This document shows, one piece after another, positions 37,606 through 47,141 of a stretch of DNA of 64,000 nt. The notes under the pieces are model-generated. The model worked only from the letters and a program-made list of their open reading frames with translations, was not told the DNA's origin and did no database searches. The position numbers were made by a program, and so were the translations under genes. This stretch comes from Faecousia sp. (lineage in GTDB: Bacteria; Bacillota; Clostridia; Oscillospirales; Oscillospiraceae). How positions within the stretch are numbered: the first letter of the stretch is position 1; every line of letters starts with the position of its first letter. Location: the NCBI GenBank assembly GCA_029257335.1, contig JARIBV010000041.1, positions 1 to 64,000 of the forward strand, in the 5' to 3' direction.

Positions 37606-38544
37606 ATGAATACCAAGGATCTTTCTCTTTCGCAGTTGGAAGTACATAAACTATTGGCGTCGGGAAACGCAGATGCGGCCCTTTTGCACCTGTTTCTGCG
37701 CTGTGGCAATGAGCCGGGGGAGGCGGAAACCGCTCTGGGCTTCAGCGGGGCCAGAATGTCCTGTGCCAGTGCCACATTGCGCCAGATGGGCCTGTGGCCT
37801 GAGGAGAACAAGATGCTGCGGCTGGACCAGCCCCCCCAGTATACGGAGCAGGATGTGACCCGTGCCATGAGCGCCAGCGATGAATTCCGAATGCTGGTGG
37901 GAGAGGTCCAGCGGGTCCTGGGCCGGATCCTCACCACAGAGGAACTGAAGCTGCTGCTGTCCTTCCGAAACTATTTGGATCTGCCGGTGGAAGTGGTGAG
38001 TATGCTGGTGTGCTATTGCAAGGACCGGATGCGCCGCCGTGGCTCCAACCGGAATCCTTCTCTCAGAACCATTGAGAAGGAGGCCTACGCCTGGGCGGAG
38101 CGGGGCATCAATACCATTGACGAGGCAGTGGCCTTTATGCAGGCAGAAAATGCCCGTTACAGCCGCATGGAGCGGCTTCAGCGGCTGCTCCAGATCAAGG
38201 GCCGGAGCCTTACGCCTGCGGAAGAACGCTACGCCCGGAGCTGGCTGGATATGGACTTTGACGCAGAGGCCCTGGAACTGGCCTATGAAAAGACCTGTCT
38301 CAATACAGGAGGGCTTAAATGGCCCTATATGAACAAGATTTTGCTCAGCTGGCACCAGCAGGGGCTCCATACGGGGGCCGAAATCAAGGCCGGGGACAAA
38401 AAGCCCGCCGCGGCCGGCGGTGCTGCCCGCAGCGCCGTGGCCCAGACGCAGCAGGTGCAGGCAGGCTCCGCCGGGCTGGGTGAATTTGAGCGTGACGCCA
38501 TTGCCCGGATGCTCCGGGAATATCAGCAGCAACAGGAGGGATAA
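37606..38544 (+). CDS. DnaD-domain replication protein
   Basis: EVQRVLGRILTTEELKLLLSFRNYLDLPVEVVSMLVCYCKDR...YMNKILLSWHQQGLHT; precedes a DnaC-like gene. Confidence 0.85.
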   Translation: MNTKDLSLSQLEVHKLLASGNADAALLHLFLRCGNEPGEAETALGFSGARMSCASATLRQMGLWPEENKMLRLDQPPQYTEQDVTRAMSASDEFRMLVGEVQRVLGRILTTEELKLLLSFRNYLDLPVEVVSMLVCYCKDRMRRRGSNRNPSLRTIEKEAYAWAERGINTIDEAVAFMQAENARYSRMERLQRLLQIKGRSLTPAEERYARSWLDMDFDAEALELAYEKTCLNTGGLKWPYMNKILLSWHQQGLHTGAEIKAGDKKPAAAGGAARSAVAQTQQVQAGSAGLGEFERDAIARMLREYQQQQEG

Positions 38545-38547
38545 ACC

Positions 38548-39531
38548 ATGGCATATACGGCAGAGGTTCTGGCCAGAGCCAGAACCAGATTGGCCCAGGC
38601 CAAAGAGCAGCGGGAAATGGAAAACAGCCGGGCCTTGCAGCAGGCCTACCGACAGGTTCCCAGAATTCAGCAGATTGACAAGGCCCTGAAGCTGTCCATG
38701 GTCCGGGCGGCCCAGACTGTTTTTGAGCGGGGGGCAGACGCCAAGGAGACCTTTGACCGTGTGCGGCAGGAAAACCAGATCCTTCAGGACGAGCGCAGGC
38801 GCCTGGTGGAAGAGAACTTCGAGCCGGGATTTCTGGACGATGCGCCCATCTGCTCCATCTGCGGCGGAAGCGGCTATATGGGAGCACAGATGTGCCGATG
38901 CTTGCAGGAGCTGTGCCGCCAGGAGCAGCAGAAGGAGCTGACGGTGCTTTCCGGCTCCGGTCTGGAGCGGTTCGACGCCTTTGATCTGGGCTATTACAAC
39001 GATGCCCCGGACCCCACCCTGGGGGCTTCCCCCAGAGCCATTATGGGGCTGACGCTGGAGACCTGCAAGCGCTACGCCCAGAGCTTTTCCCCCAAATCCG
39101 GGAACCTGCTGCTCAACGGCAACCCGGGGCTGGGAAAAACCTTCCTGTCTGCCTGCATCGCCAAGGTGGTGGCAGACAACGGCTACAGCGTGGTATATGA
39201 GTCCGCAGTTCATCTCTTTGCCTGCCTGGAGGAAGCAAAGTTCACGGGCAGGGAAGAGGCCAAGCATCAGGCGGAGAAGTACACGGTGTGTGACCTTCTG
39301 ATTATTGACGACCTGGGAGCGGAGATGCTGACGCCCTTTGTGCAGTCAGCCCTGTATACGGTGCTCAACGACCGCCTGCTGGCGGGTGCCCCCACGGTGG
39401 TTTCCTCCAATCTCCGGGCGGCGGACTTCAGCACCCGCTACGGCCCCGCCATCGCCTCCCGGCTTCTGGGCGGCTATCGTCTGGTGACCTTTGTGGGACA
39501 GGATGTGCGGCTGCAAAAGGCGAGACGCTGA
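38548..39531 (+). CDS. DnaC/IstB-like ATP-binding helicase loader
   Basis: LLLNGNPGLGKTFLSACIAKVV; LLIIDDLGAE; zinc-ribbon-like CSICGGSGYMGAQMCRC. Confidence 0.92.
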   Translation: MAYTAEVLARARTRLAQAKEQREMENSRALQQAYRQVPRIQQIDKALKLSMVRAAQTVFERGADAKETFDRVRQENQILQDERRRLVEENFEPGFLDDAPICSICGGSGYMGAQMCRCLQELCRQEQQKELTVLSGSGLERFDAFDLGYYNDAPDPTLGASPRAIMGLTLETCKRYAQSFSPKSGNLLLNGNPGLGKTFLSACIAKVVADNGYSVVYESAVHLFACLEEAKFTGREEAKHQAEKYTVCDLLIIDDLGAEMLTPFVQSALYTVLNDRLLAGAPTVVSSNLRAADFSTRYGPAIASRLLGGYRLVTFVGQDVRLQKARR

Positions 39532-39560
39532 CAAGCTGCCGCAGCATGGTTTTGTGGATA

Positions 39561-39605
39561 AAAACAGCCGGGATCAGGCAAACACCTGACCCCGGCTGTT
39601 TTTTG
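39561..39605 (+). terminator. Rho-independent terminator
   Basis: AAAACAGCCGGGATCAGG...CCTGACCCCGGCTGTTTTTTG. Confidence 0.88.
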
Positions 39606-39650
39606 CAGGCCAACCCAGGACCCCGTGGGATGTACAAAAAAACCGAAGAA

Positions 39651-39677
39651 AAACGCCCCGGACACCGGGGCGTTTCT
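39651..39677. terminator. Second hairpin downstream of the dnaC-like gene
   Basis: AAACGCCCCGG-ACA-CCGGGGCGTTT. Confidence 0.6.
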
Positions 39678-39848
39678 CTTCAGGTTAAAACGAATAAAAG
39701 AGAGAGGTAGGAAGTAGTCCAAACTGGAAGGACCAATGAGAAATGCGGATACAAGGGATCCGGCTCACGGCTTCCGTATCACCTTGTGACTATATCATAT
39801 CTTCTACTCATTAACAAAATGTGAATAAAAATAAAACTTAAAATGTCG

Positions 39849-40394
39849 TTATTGTGAATTTATAGACACAAATTGTAACTTTACAGGAAGAGAAGTACAG
39901 GTTGAAACGACATGCTGTTTCGTAACAAAACGACAAAAAATCAACCCGCTGTTTTCCAGTACTGCCCCCCGGTGTGTAAGAGAAAAAGAGAGTGATTGCA
40001 GATCCTTCCTCAATCCCTCCCCGGTGAACTTCACATAGGCCTCTTTCAGGGTCCAAAAGGCGGGAAAGCACTGAGGCTGGGCCTCATAGACGGAATATTC
40101 CTTCTGGCTGAGCACCCGCCTGGCGGTGTTTTCTCTTACGCTGCGGCTGACCGCCTCTGCATCGATGCCGATGGGGCAGGGGCTGAGGGCGCAGAAGGCC
40201 ATGGTTTTGGTGTGGGTGATGGAGCAGTGCCATGGCCCCGAGGTAAAATAAGGCTTTCCCCCGGGCTCCTTGCGCAGGGCCGGGGCGGGAGTGCCTTCTA
40301 TTTTTTCATACAGCCGGTTCAGCAGGCTGTGGGCGGTCTTGCTTGCGGAGCTGCTCGTCACCGGAGCGGCCGCCAGATACACAATATGTTCCAT
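39849..40394 (-). CDS. 4'-phosphopantetheinyl transferase superfamily protein
   Basis: PWHCSITHTKTMAFCALSPCPIGIDAE; FWTLKEAYVKFTGEGLR. Confidence 0.88.
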   Translation of the reverse strand: MEHIVYLAAAPVTSSSASKTAHSLLNRLYEKIEGTPAPALRKEPGGKPYFTSGPWHCSITHTKTMAFCALSPCPIGIDAEAVSRSVRENTARRVLSQKEYSVYEAQPQCFPAFWTLKEAYVKFTGEGLRKDLQSLSFSLTHRGAVLENSGLIFCRFVTKQHVVSTCTSLPVKLQFVSINSQ

Positions 40395-40448
40395 CGCAAT
40401 AGAAAAGGTGCGCTGCCAAAGCAGCGCACCTTAGAAATCCGAAGTGGA

Positions 40449-40730
40449 TTAGCCGTTGTTTGCACGCATCTGAGCGAAGCACTCGCTGCAGAACACGGGA
40501 CGGTCGGACTTGGGCTCGAAGGGAACCTTTGCCTCACCACCGCAACGGGCGCAGGTAGCAGTGAAGAACTCACGGGGGCCACGGGCAGCGTTCTTGCGAG
40601 CATCGCGGCAAGCCTTGCAGCGCTGGGGCTCATTCTGGAAGCCACGCTCTGCGTAGAACTCCTGCTCACCGGCAGTGAAGGTGAACTCCTTGCCACACTC
40701 TTTGCAAACTAAAGTCTTATCTTCGTACAT
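40449..40730 (-). CDS. Zinc-ribbon domain protein
   Basis: CKECGKEFTFTAGEQEFYAERGFQNEPQRCKACR...CARCGGEAKVPFEPKSDRPVFCSECF. Confidence 0.9.
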   Translation of the reverse strand: MYEDKTLVCKECGKEFTFTAGEQEFYAERGFQNEPQRCKACRDARKNAARGPREFFTATCARCGGEAKVPFEPKSDRPVFCSECFAQMRANNG

Positions 40731-40939
40731 TGATAATTACCTCTCTTTGGTTAATTGTTGCCCCGTAAAGCGCCCATCAAGTAAATGCTGGTCTGACATC
40801 CAGGGTGTGTATTGCGAACGGCAATGCCGTTTACGCCAGTATGGCATCTCTTGAAAGGGAGCAACGGACGCAGGCCAAGGGAGGCACAGGGTATTGCGCT
40901 ACTCAAGAGAGCAGGCATCCTGGTAAGGACACCATCTGA
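40731..40939 (-). ncRNA. About 209-nt structured leader or small RNA upstream of the zinc-ribbon gene
   Basis: Starts just after a near-consensus promoter; stem TCTCTTGA/TCAAGAGA; hairpin GCG-AACGG...CCGTT-CGC; repeated CGCAATAC element. Confidence 0.4.
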
Positions 40940-40945
40940 TTGCAT

Positions 40946-40973
40946 ATTATAACAGAAAAAGTGAATTTGTCAA
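40946..40973 (-). promoter_or_regulatory. Near-consensus sigma-70-type promoter
   Basis: TTGACA-N16-TATAAT on the minus strand. Confidence 0.85.
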
Positions 40974-41038
40974 TAGTGAATAATGAAAAAATACCAGTGA
41001 ATTTTGGTTTTGTTCAAAGTCACAAAATGCCGCAGGCC

Positions 41039-42076
41039 CTACAGAGGAAGCTGGGTTTGCCCCAGCCAGGCAATGCCCAGATGGTCATAGGCCAGCTGGG
41101 TAACGCATCTGCCTCTGGGGGTTCGGGTGAGAAAGCCCAGCTGCATGAGGTAAGGTTCATAGACATCTTCCAGGGTGACCGCCTCTTCTCCGATGGTGGC
41201 GGCAAGGGTTTCCAGGCCCACAGGGCCGCCGCCGTAGTTTTGAATGATGGCGGTGAGCATCCGGCGGTCGATGGCATCCAGACCCAGCCGGTCCACCTCC
41301 AGACGGCTGAGGGCCAGATCGGCGGCCTCCTTGGTGATGACGCCGTCTGCGCAGACCTGGGCAAAATCCCGGACCCGGCGCAAAAAGCGGTTGGCGATTC
41401 TGGGGGTTCCCCGGCTTCTGGCGGCAATTTCCAGGGCACCTGCTGGATCGATCTCCATGCCAAGCAAGGTAGCGGACCGGGTGACGATCCGGGCCAGCTC
41501 CTGGGGAGAATAGAGCTCCAGTCGCAAAGAGACACCGAACCGGTCCCGCAGCGGGCTGGAAAGCTGCCCGGCTCTGGTGGTGGCTCCCACCAGGGTGAAT
41601 TTGGGAAGGTCCAGCCGAATGGAGTTGGCGGAGGGGCCTTTGCCCACAATGATATCAATGGCAAAGTCCTCCATGGCGGGGTAGAGGATCTCCTCCACCA
41701 CCCGGTTGAGCCGATGGATTTCGTCAATAAAGAGAACATCGCCTGGGTTCAGGTTGGTGAGCAGGGCGGCAAGATCTCCGGGCTTTTCAATGGCGGGGCC
41801 GGAGGTCACCCGGATTCCGGCTCCCATCTCGTTGGCAATAATGCCTGCCAGGGTGGTTTTACCCAGCCCGGGAGGGCCATAGAGCAGGGTGTGGTCCAGA
41901 GGCTCGTTCCTGCGCCGCGCGGCCTCCAGATAGACGGAAAGATTGCTCTTGGCCTTCTCCTGACCGGTATAGTCGGACAGAAGCTTGGGCCGGAGACTGA
42001 CCTCCCCGGCATCCAGACTGGTGAGGGTAGGGGTAATGACAGGAGATTCCAGCTCCTGAGAAAATTCAATGCTCAT
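41039..42076 (-). CDS. ruvB: Holliday junction helicase RuvB
   Basis: [62 protein letters not shown]. Confidence 0.98.
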   Translation of the reverse strand: MSIEFSQELESPVITPTLTSLDAGEVSLRPKLLSDYTGQEKAKSNLSVYLEAARRRNEPLDHTLLYGPPGLGKTTLAGIIANEMGAGIRVTSGPAIEKPGDLAALLTNLNPGDVLFIDEIHRLNRVVEEILYPAMEDFAIDIIVGKGPSANSIRLDLPKFTLVGATTRAGQLSSPLRDRFGVSLRLELYSPQELARIVTRSATLLGMEIDPAGALEIAARSRGTPRIANRFLRRVRDFAQVCADGVITKEAADLALSRLEVDRLGLDAIDRRMLTAIIQNYGGGPVGLETLAATIGEEAVTLEDVYEPYLMQLGFLTRTPRGRCVTQLAYDHLGIAWLGQTQLPL

Positions 42077-42079
42077 GGT

Positions 42080-42682
42080 TTATCCTTTCATCACCATGGC
42101 CCGGAGGGCATGGCGTATCATATCTTCCGTGGAGGCGGAAGCATCACAGCCCTTGAGGGCGGCAGCGATTTCGCCGGAGGAATAGCCCAGCTCCTGAAGG
42201 GCCGCCGTTGCCATGGCCACGCTGTTGCCGGAGGGGGCGGGGGCAGACACGGTAGGGCCGGAAAAATCCAGTTCTGCGCCGGTACTTCCGATTTTATCCT
42301 TTAATTCCAGGATAATACGCTGAGCCAGCTTTTTTCCCACTCCCTGGGCCAGGGTCAGGGCTTTTTCGTCGCCGGTCATGACCGCCAGGGTAAAGGCCTG
42401 GGGGCCGCCGCAGGACAGGATGGAAAGGGCGGCCTTTGGACCGACTCCCGTGACACCCACAAGGAGCTGATAGCATCGCTGCTCCTCCCGGGAGCTGAAA
42501 CCGGTAAGATCAAAGGCATCCTCCCGGATGGATTCGCAGATATAGAGCTTGGCGGGCTGGTTCAGCTTCAGCTGTGCGGCGGTGTAGGAGGACACGGCGC
42601 AGCCGTAGCCTACACCGTTGCAGTCCACCACGGCAAAATTCGGCTCCAGCAGGGCGATGGAGCCATGCAGATAGTAAAACAT
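42080..42682 (-). CDS. ruvA: Holliday junction DNA-binding protein RuvA
   Basis: MFYYLHGSIALLEPNFAVVDCNGVGYGC...LVGVTGVGPKAALSILS. Confidence 0.97.
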   Translation of the reverse strand: MFYYLHGSIALLEPNFAVVDCNGVGYGCAVSSYTAAQLKLNQPAKLYICESIREDAFDLTGFSSREEQRCYQLLVGVTGVGPKAALSILSCGGPQAFTLAVMTGDEKALTLAQGVGKKLAQRIILELKDKIGSTGAELDFSGPTVSAPAPSGNSVAMATAALQELGYSSGEIAAALKGCDASASTEDMIRHALRAMVMKG

Positions 42683-42712
42683 AGGCAGTACCTCATGTGA
42701 AGATGGTAAAAA

Positions 42713-43201
42713 TCAGGTTCTGGACAGCAGGGAAGTGGCACTTCTGGCGTGACAGATTGCAATGGCGATGGCATCGGCGGCATCATCGGGCCGGGGCAGC
42801 CGCTCCAGCTTCAAAAGTCTGCGGGTCATGTCCATGACCTGGTGTTTGGTGGCGTTTCCGTAGCCCACCACAGACTGTTTGACCTGCATGGGCTTATAGG
42901 AAAAAACGGGCAGGTCTCTTTGAGAGGCGGCAAGGAGCACCACCCCTCTGGCCTGGGCGACGCCGATGCCGGTGGTGACATTCTGGCCGAAAAACAGCTC
43001 CTCAATGGCCATAGCCTCTGGGTTTGCACCGTCCAGCAGCTGGCACAGGTCCAGATACAGCATTTCCAGCCGCTTGGGGAAGTCCATTCCCGGGGGCGTG
43101 GTGATGACGCCGCATTGGATCAGCTGATAGCTGCCCCGGCTGGCCTCCAGAATGGAGAAGCCCGTGGTGCCGTAACCGGGGTCGATTCCTAAAATCCGCA
43201 T
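42713..43201 (-). CDS. ruvC: Crossover junction endodeoxyribonuclease RuvC
   Basis: MRILGIDPGYGTTGFSILEA; AIEELFFGQNVTTGIGVAQARG; DDAADAIAIAICHA. Confidence 0.98.
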   Translation of the reverse strand: MRILGIDPGYGTTGFSILEASRGSYQLIQCGVITTPPGMDFPKRLEMLYLDLCQLLDGANPEAMAIEELFFGQNVTTGIGVAQARGVVLLAASQRDLPVFSYKPMQVKQSVVGYGNATKHQVMDMTRRLLKLERLPRPDDAADAIAIAICHARSATSLLSRT

Positions 43202-43202
43202 C

Positions 43203-43376
43203 TCAGTAGGGAAAGGCGATGCCGTAATAGTACAGGCATACACCAACCACCATAATGGCAAGCAGGATCCAGGCCAGGACCAGCTGCCACTTGGGACGGG
43301 GGACATATTTGGGTTTTTCTTCCGCGGGTGTTTGCGCTGATACTTCCTCCTGGGGAAGCTCCTTGTGTTCGTCCAT
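43203..43376 (-). CDS. 57-aa single-TM protein, stop next to ruvC start
   Basis: MDEHKELPQEEVSAQTPAEEKPKYVPRPKWQLVLAWILLAIMVVGVCLYYYGIAFPY*; too short for the supplied ORF track. Confidence 0.65.
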   Translation of the reverse strand: MDEHKELPQEEVSAQTPAEEKPKYVPRPKWQLVLAWILLAIMVVGVCLYYYGIAFPY

Positions 43377-43645
43377 GGGATACTCCTTAAAACATACAGA
43401 ATTGTGATAGCTCTATTATAGCACAAATTTTCACAAATGCTACCGGCAGTTTCGGCCTTCCCGGCCCAATAGGAGGAGAATATGAAGAAACTTTGAATTT
43501 CTTCGGAGAAAGAGATTTCCGGGGAATTTGCCTCTTTCGTTTTGGAAATGGGTATGATATAATGATACGACTGAACTTATGTATAAAAGCCTGATTGAAA
43601 AAGGCAGGCTGTGTCAGAATTTGCCCCACGAATGGAGGTTATTTT

Positions 43646-46249
43646 ATGGCAAAAAAATCAAAAAAGACAATGATTTGGATGCGTAAAAAAGACTACTATG
43701 AATTTCCGTGGTATCTTCGGGTGCCCCGGAACCTGTTTATGGTAGCATGGACCATGGCAAAGGTGGCCTTTGGTGCCGCCCTGGTGGCCGTGGCAGTGGT
43801 GCTGATTACCAGCGGTGCCCTGGGTAAAATCATGGGAGATTACCTGCAAAATGAGGTCATCCCCAATTCGGAATTCAATGTGGAGAACTTCAATCTGGAC
43901 CGCAGCTCCTTCATCCACTATGTGGATCGGGATACGAAACAGATCTATGATCTGCAGCAGATCTATACCACTGTGGACCGTGTGTGGGCGCCATATGAGA
44001 GCATCCCAAAGGATCTGGTCCATGCGGCGGTGGCCATTGAGGACAAGCGGTTTTTCCAGCATCAGGGCGTGGACTGGTTCACCACCACCAAGGCCTGCTT
44101 CAATATGTTCCTGGGCAGCCGCTCCACCTTTGGCGGCTCCACCATTACCCAGCAGCTCATCAAGAACCTCACCGAAGAGGACGATGTGACGGTCCGCAGA
44201 AAGGTGACGGAAATCTTCCGGGCCTTGCAGTTTGAGGACCGGTACACCAAGGAAAAGATCATGGAATGGTATCTCAATACCATCTATCTGGGAGAATCCT
44301 GCTATGGAGTCCAGACCGCTGCCCGGACTTATTTCGGTAAGGATGTGCAGGACCTCACCACGGCGGAGTGTGCCAGCCTTATCAGTATCACCAACAACCC
44401 CTCTCTGTTTGACCCCTATATCAGCGAAACCAGAAACCGGGAACGGCAGCTCATTGTGCTGGATGAAATGTACAAGCAGGGCTATATCCCCACCAAGGAA
44501 GCCTATGAGGAAGCCGTCAACCAGGAGATGGTCTTTACCAGCGTCTATCAGAAGGGCGACACCTACACCTGCCCCAACTGCGGCCTGAAGGGTGCCCGGA
44601 ATGTATTCAAGTTCTCTGAGGACGAGAAAATTTACACCTGTCCCAACTGCGGCGCAAAGGTGGACATCCCCATTCAGGAAGAGGACTTCTACACCTATTT
44701 TGAAGATACCGTCATTCGGGACGTGTGCTATGACCTGATGGACAAGTATGGCTACACCTATAAGACTGCCATGCAGACCATCAAAACCGGCGGCTATCAC
44801 ATCTATACTACTCTGGATCCCAGAGTGCAGAAGCTGGTGGACAATGTCTATGAGGACCTGTCCCAGATCCCAACGGTAAACAGCAACCAGCAGCTGCAAT
44901 CGGCCATTGTGGTCATTGACAATGCAACGGGTGACATTGTGGCAATGTCCGGCGGCGTGGGCAAGAAGGAAACCTACCTGGGCTTTAACCGTGCCACCCA
45001 GGCCACCTTGCAGCCCGGTTCCGCCATCAAGCCCATCTCCGTATATGCTCCCGCCATGGATCAGGGTCTCATTGACCCCTCCACGGTGCTGTTTGATGGC
45101 CCCCTCTATGACAGCTATCCCAAGAACTATGACTGGACCTACAGCGGCAATACCACCATTTTGGATGCCGTCAGCCAGTCCATGAACACCATTGCCTGCC
45201 GGGTGGTGGAGTCCATGGGCTACAAAACAAGCTTTGACTACGCCAGAAATAAGTTTGGCATTTCCACCCTGGTGGAGAGCGAGGAGATCAACGGCTCTGA
45301 AAAGACCGATGTGGCTCTTGCGCCTTTGTCCATGGGTGCGCTTACCTATGGTGTCACCGTGCGAAACCTCACCACTGCCTTTGCCAGCCTTACCAATGGC
45401 GGCGTGTGGAGAGAGGGCAGAACCTATCTCAAGGTTCTGGACTCCGACGGCAATGTGGTGCTGGACAACACCCAGGAGACCCACCGCGCAGTCAGCGAGA
45501 AGGCAGCAAACTATATGAACTATATGCTGGACTACGCCGTCAGCTATGGCACCGCCTCTCCCGCCAGAATCCCCGGCATGTCCGTGGCGGGCAAGACCGG
45601 TACCACCAGCGATGACAATGACCGTTGGTTTGCAGGCTATACCCCCTACTACACCGCTGTGGTGTGGTGCGGCTTTGACCAGCCTGAGACCATCTATCTG
45701 ACCAATAACTACACCAACCCCTCTGCCCGTCTGTGGCATGCCGTTATGGAGCCTCTCCATGAGGGCCTGGAGGACAAGCCCCTGTATGATTACAATCACA
45801 TGCAGACGGTGGCCATCTGTACGGAGTCCGGCCTTTTGGCCACCGAGGCCTGCTACGCAGACCCCAGAGAATATTCCTGCGTCATGACCACATCGCTGTA
45901 CCCCGAGGATGTGCCCAAGGGCTACTGCAATCTCCATGTGATGACCCCCTACTGTGAATCCGGCCATGCACCTGCCGGTCCCTTCTGCGGACTGATCCCC
46001 GGTAATCATGTGGTCAACCGGGGCCTTGTGAAGATGAGCGCCGAGCTGAGACAGGCCTATGCTTCCGCCGGGCTGGATTATTCCAGCTTCATCTACCCGG
46101 AAAGCGACGGCAAGGTTTCCAAGTGCCCCATCCACTCCATCGCACCGCCCAAGCCTACGGAGCCCACAAAGCCCGGAAAGCCGGATAAGCCCACGGAACC
46201 TACAGAGCCCACAGAACCCGCAGAACCTACACCGCCAAACGGAGGCTAA
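43646..46249 (+). CDS. Class A penicillin-binding protein (transglycosylase/transpeptidase)
   Basis: AVAIEDKRFFQHQGVDW; GGSTITQQLIKNL; MSVAGKTGTTSDDNDRWFAGYTP; Pro/Thr/Glu-rich tail. Confidence 0.96.
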   Translation: MAKKSKKTMIWMRKKDYYEFPWYLRVPRNLFMVAWTMAKVAFGAALVAVAVVLITSGALGKIMGDYLQNEVIPNSEFNVENFNLDRSSFIHYVDRDTKQIYDLQQIYTTVDRVWAPYESIPKDLVHAAVAIEDKRFFQHQGVDWFTTTKACFNMFLGSRSTFGGSTITQQLIKNLTEEDDVTVRRKVTEIFRALQFEDRYTKEKIMEWYLNTIYLGESCYGVQTAARTYFGKDVQDLTTAECASLISITNNPSLFDPYISETRNRERQLIVLDEMYKQGYIPTKEAYEEAVNQEMVFTSVYQKGDTYTCPNCGLKGARNVFKFSEDEKIYTCPNCGAKVDIPIQEEDFYTYFEDTVIRDVCYDLMDKYGYTYKTAMQTIKTGGYHIYTTLDPRVQKLVDNVYEDLSQIPTVNSNQQLQSAIVVIDNATGDIVAMSGGVGKKETYLGFNRATQATLQPGSAIKPISVYAPAMDQGLIDPSTVLFDGPLYDSYPKNYDWTYSGNTTILDAVSQSMNTIACRVVESMGYKTSFDYARNKFGISTLVESEEINGSEKTDVALAPLSMGALTYGVTVRNLTTAFASLTNGGVWREGRTYLKVLDSDGNVVLDNTQETHRAVSEKAANYMNYMLDYAVSYGTASPARIPGMSVAGKTGTTSDDNDRWFAGYTPYYTAVVWCGFDQPETIYLTNNYTNPSARLWHAVMEPLHEGLEDKPLYDYNHMQTVAICTESGLLATEACYADPREYSCVMTTSLYPEDVPKGYCNLHVMTPYCESGHAPAGPFCGLIPGNHVVNRGLVKMSAELRQAYASAGLDYSSFIYPESDGKVSKCPIHSIAPPKPTEPTKPGKPDKPTEPTEPTEPAEPTPPNGG

Positions 46250-46256
46250 GAAAGAT

Positions 46257-47129
46257 ATGCAATGGATTTCCAACGAATGGAAAGAGTATGAAGTGCTGGA
46301 CACCACCGACGGCTACCGGCTGGAGAGCTGGAACGGCAAGATCCTGGTGCGTCCTGACCCACAGGTGATTTGGTATACCCCCAAAGCAGACCCCAGATGG
46401 AACAAATTTGATGCCAAGTACCTCCGCTCCAACACGGGCGGAGGTCACTGGGACATTCGCAATCTGCCGGAAAGCTGGCAGATTGCCTATAAGGACTATC
46501 TCACATTTAATGTAAAGCCTATGAATTTCAAGCACACCGGCGTGTTCCCGGAGCAGGCCGCCAACTGGGACTATATCCGAGAAAAATGTGCCAACGCAGG
46601 CCGCCCGGTGCGGGTCCTCAACATGTTTGCCTACTCCGGCGGCGCCACCCTGGCCGCTGCCGCAGGCGGGGCGGAGGTGTGGCATGTGGACGCCGCCAAG
46701 GGCATGGTAGCCATGGCGAAGGAAAACGCCAGAGCCTCCGGCCTTGCGGACAAGCCCATCCACTGGATCGTGGACGACTGCGGCAAATTCATCCAGCGTG
46801 AGATCCGCCGGGGCAGAAAGTACGACGGCATTATTATGGACCCGCCCTCCTATGGCCGGGGCCCTTCCGGCGAGATCTGGAAGATGGAGCGGGACTTCTA
46901 CGCCTTCCTCAAAACCGTCTTGGAGATTCTCTCCGACAATCCCCTGTTTGTTATCATCAATTCCTACACCACGGGTCTGGCCCCCTCTGCGGTGGGCTAC
47001 ATTGCCGACTCTGTCTTTGGGCCGAGATACGGCGGATATACCCGTTGCGGAGAATTGGGACTGCCGGTCAAGAGCAGCGGCCTCATGCTTCCCTGTGGAG
47101 CAGCCGGGCGCTGGGAACCGGGCAGATAA
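46257..47129 (+). CDS. Class I SAM-dependent methyltransferase (RlmI/RlmK-like)
   Basis: RVLNMFAYSGGATLAAAAGGAEVWHVDAAKGMVAMAKENA; YDGIIMDPPSYGRGPSGEIW. Confidence 0.92.
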   Translation: MQWISNEWKEYEVLDTTDGYRLESWNGKILVRPDPQVIWYTPKADPRWNKFDAKYLRSNTGGGHWDIRNLPESWQIAYKDYLTFNVKPMNFKHTGVFPEQAANWDYIREKCANAGRPVRVLNMFAYSGGATLAAAAGGAEVWHVDAAKGMVAMAKENARASGLADKPIHWIVDDCGKFIQREIRRGRKYDGIIMDPPSYGRGPSGEIWKMERDFYAFLKTVLEILSDNPLFVIINSYTTGLAPSAVGYIADSVFGPRYGGYTRCGELGLPVKSSGLMLPCGAAGRWEPGR

Positions 47130-47141
47130 GGAGGAATCGCT

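Noticed and set aside
43658-46306. 882-aa minus-strand ORF opposite the PBP
   Set aside because: Antisense shadow of a well-identified PBP gene; no recognisable domains
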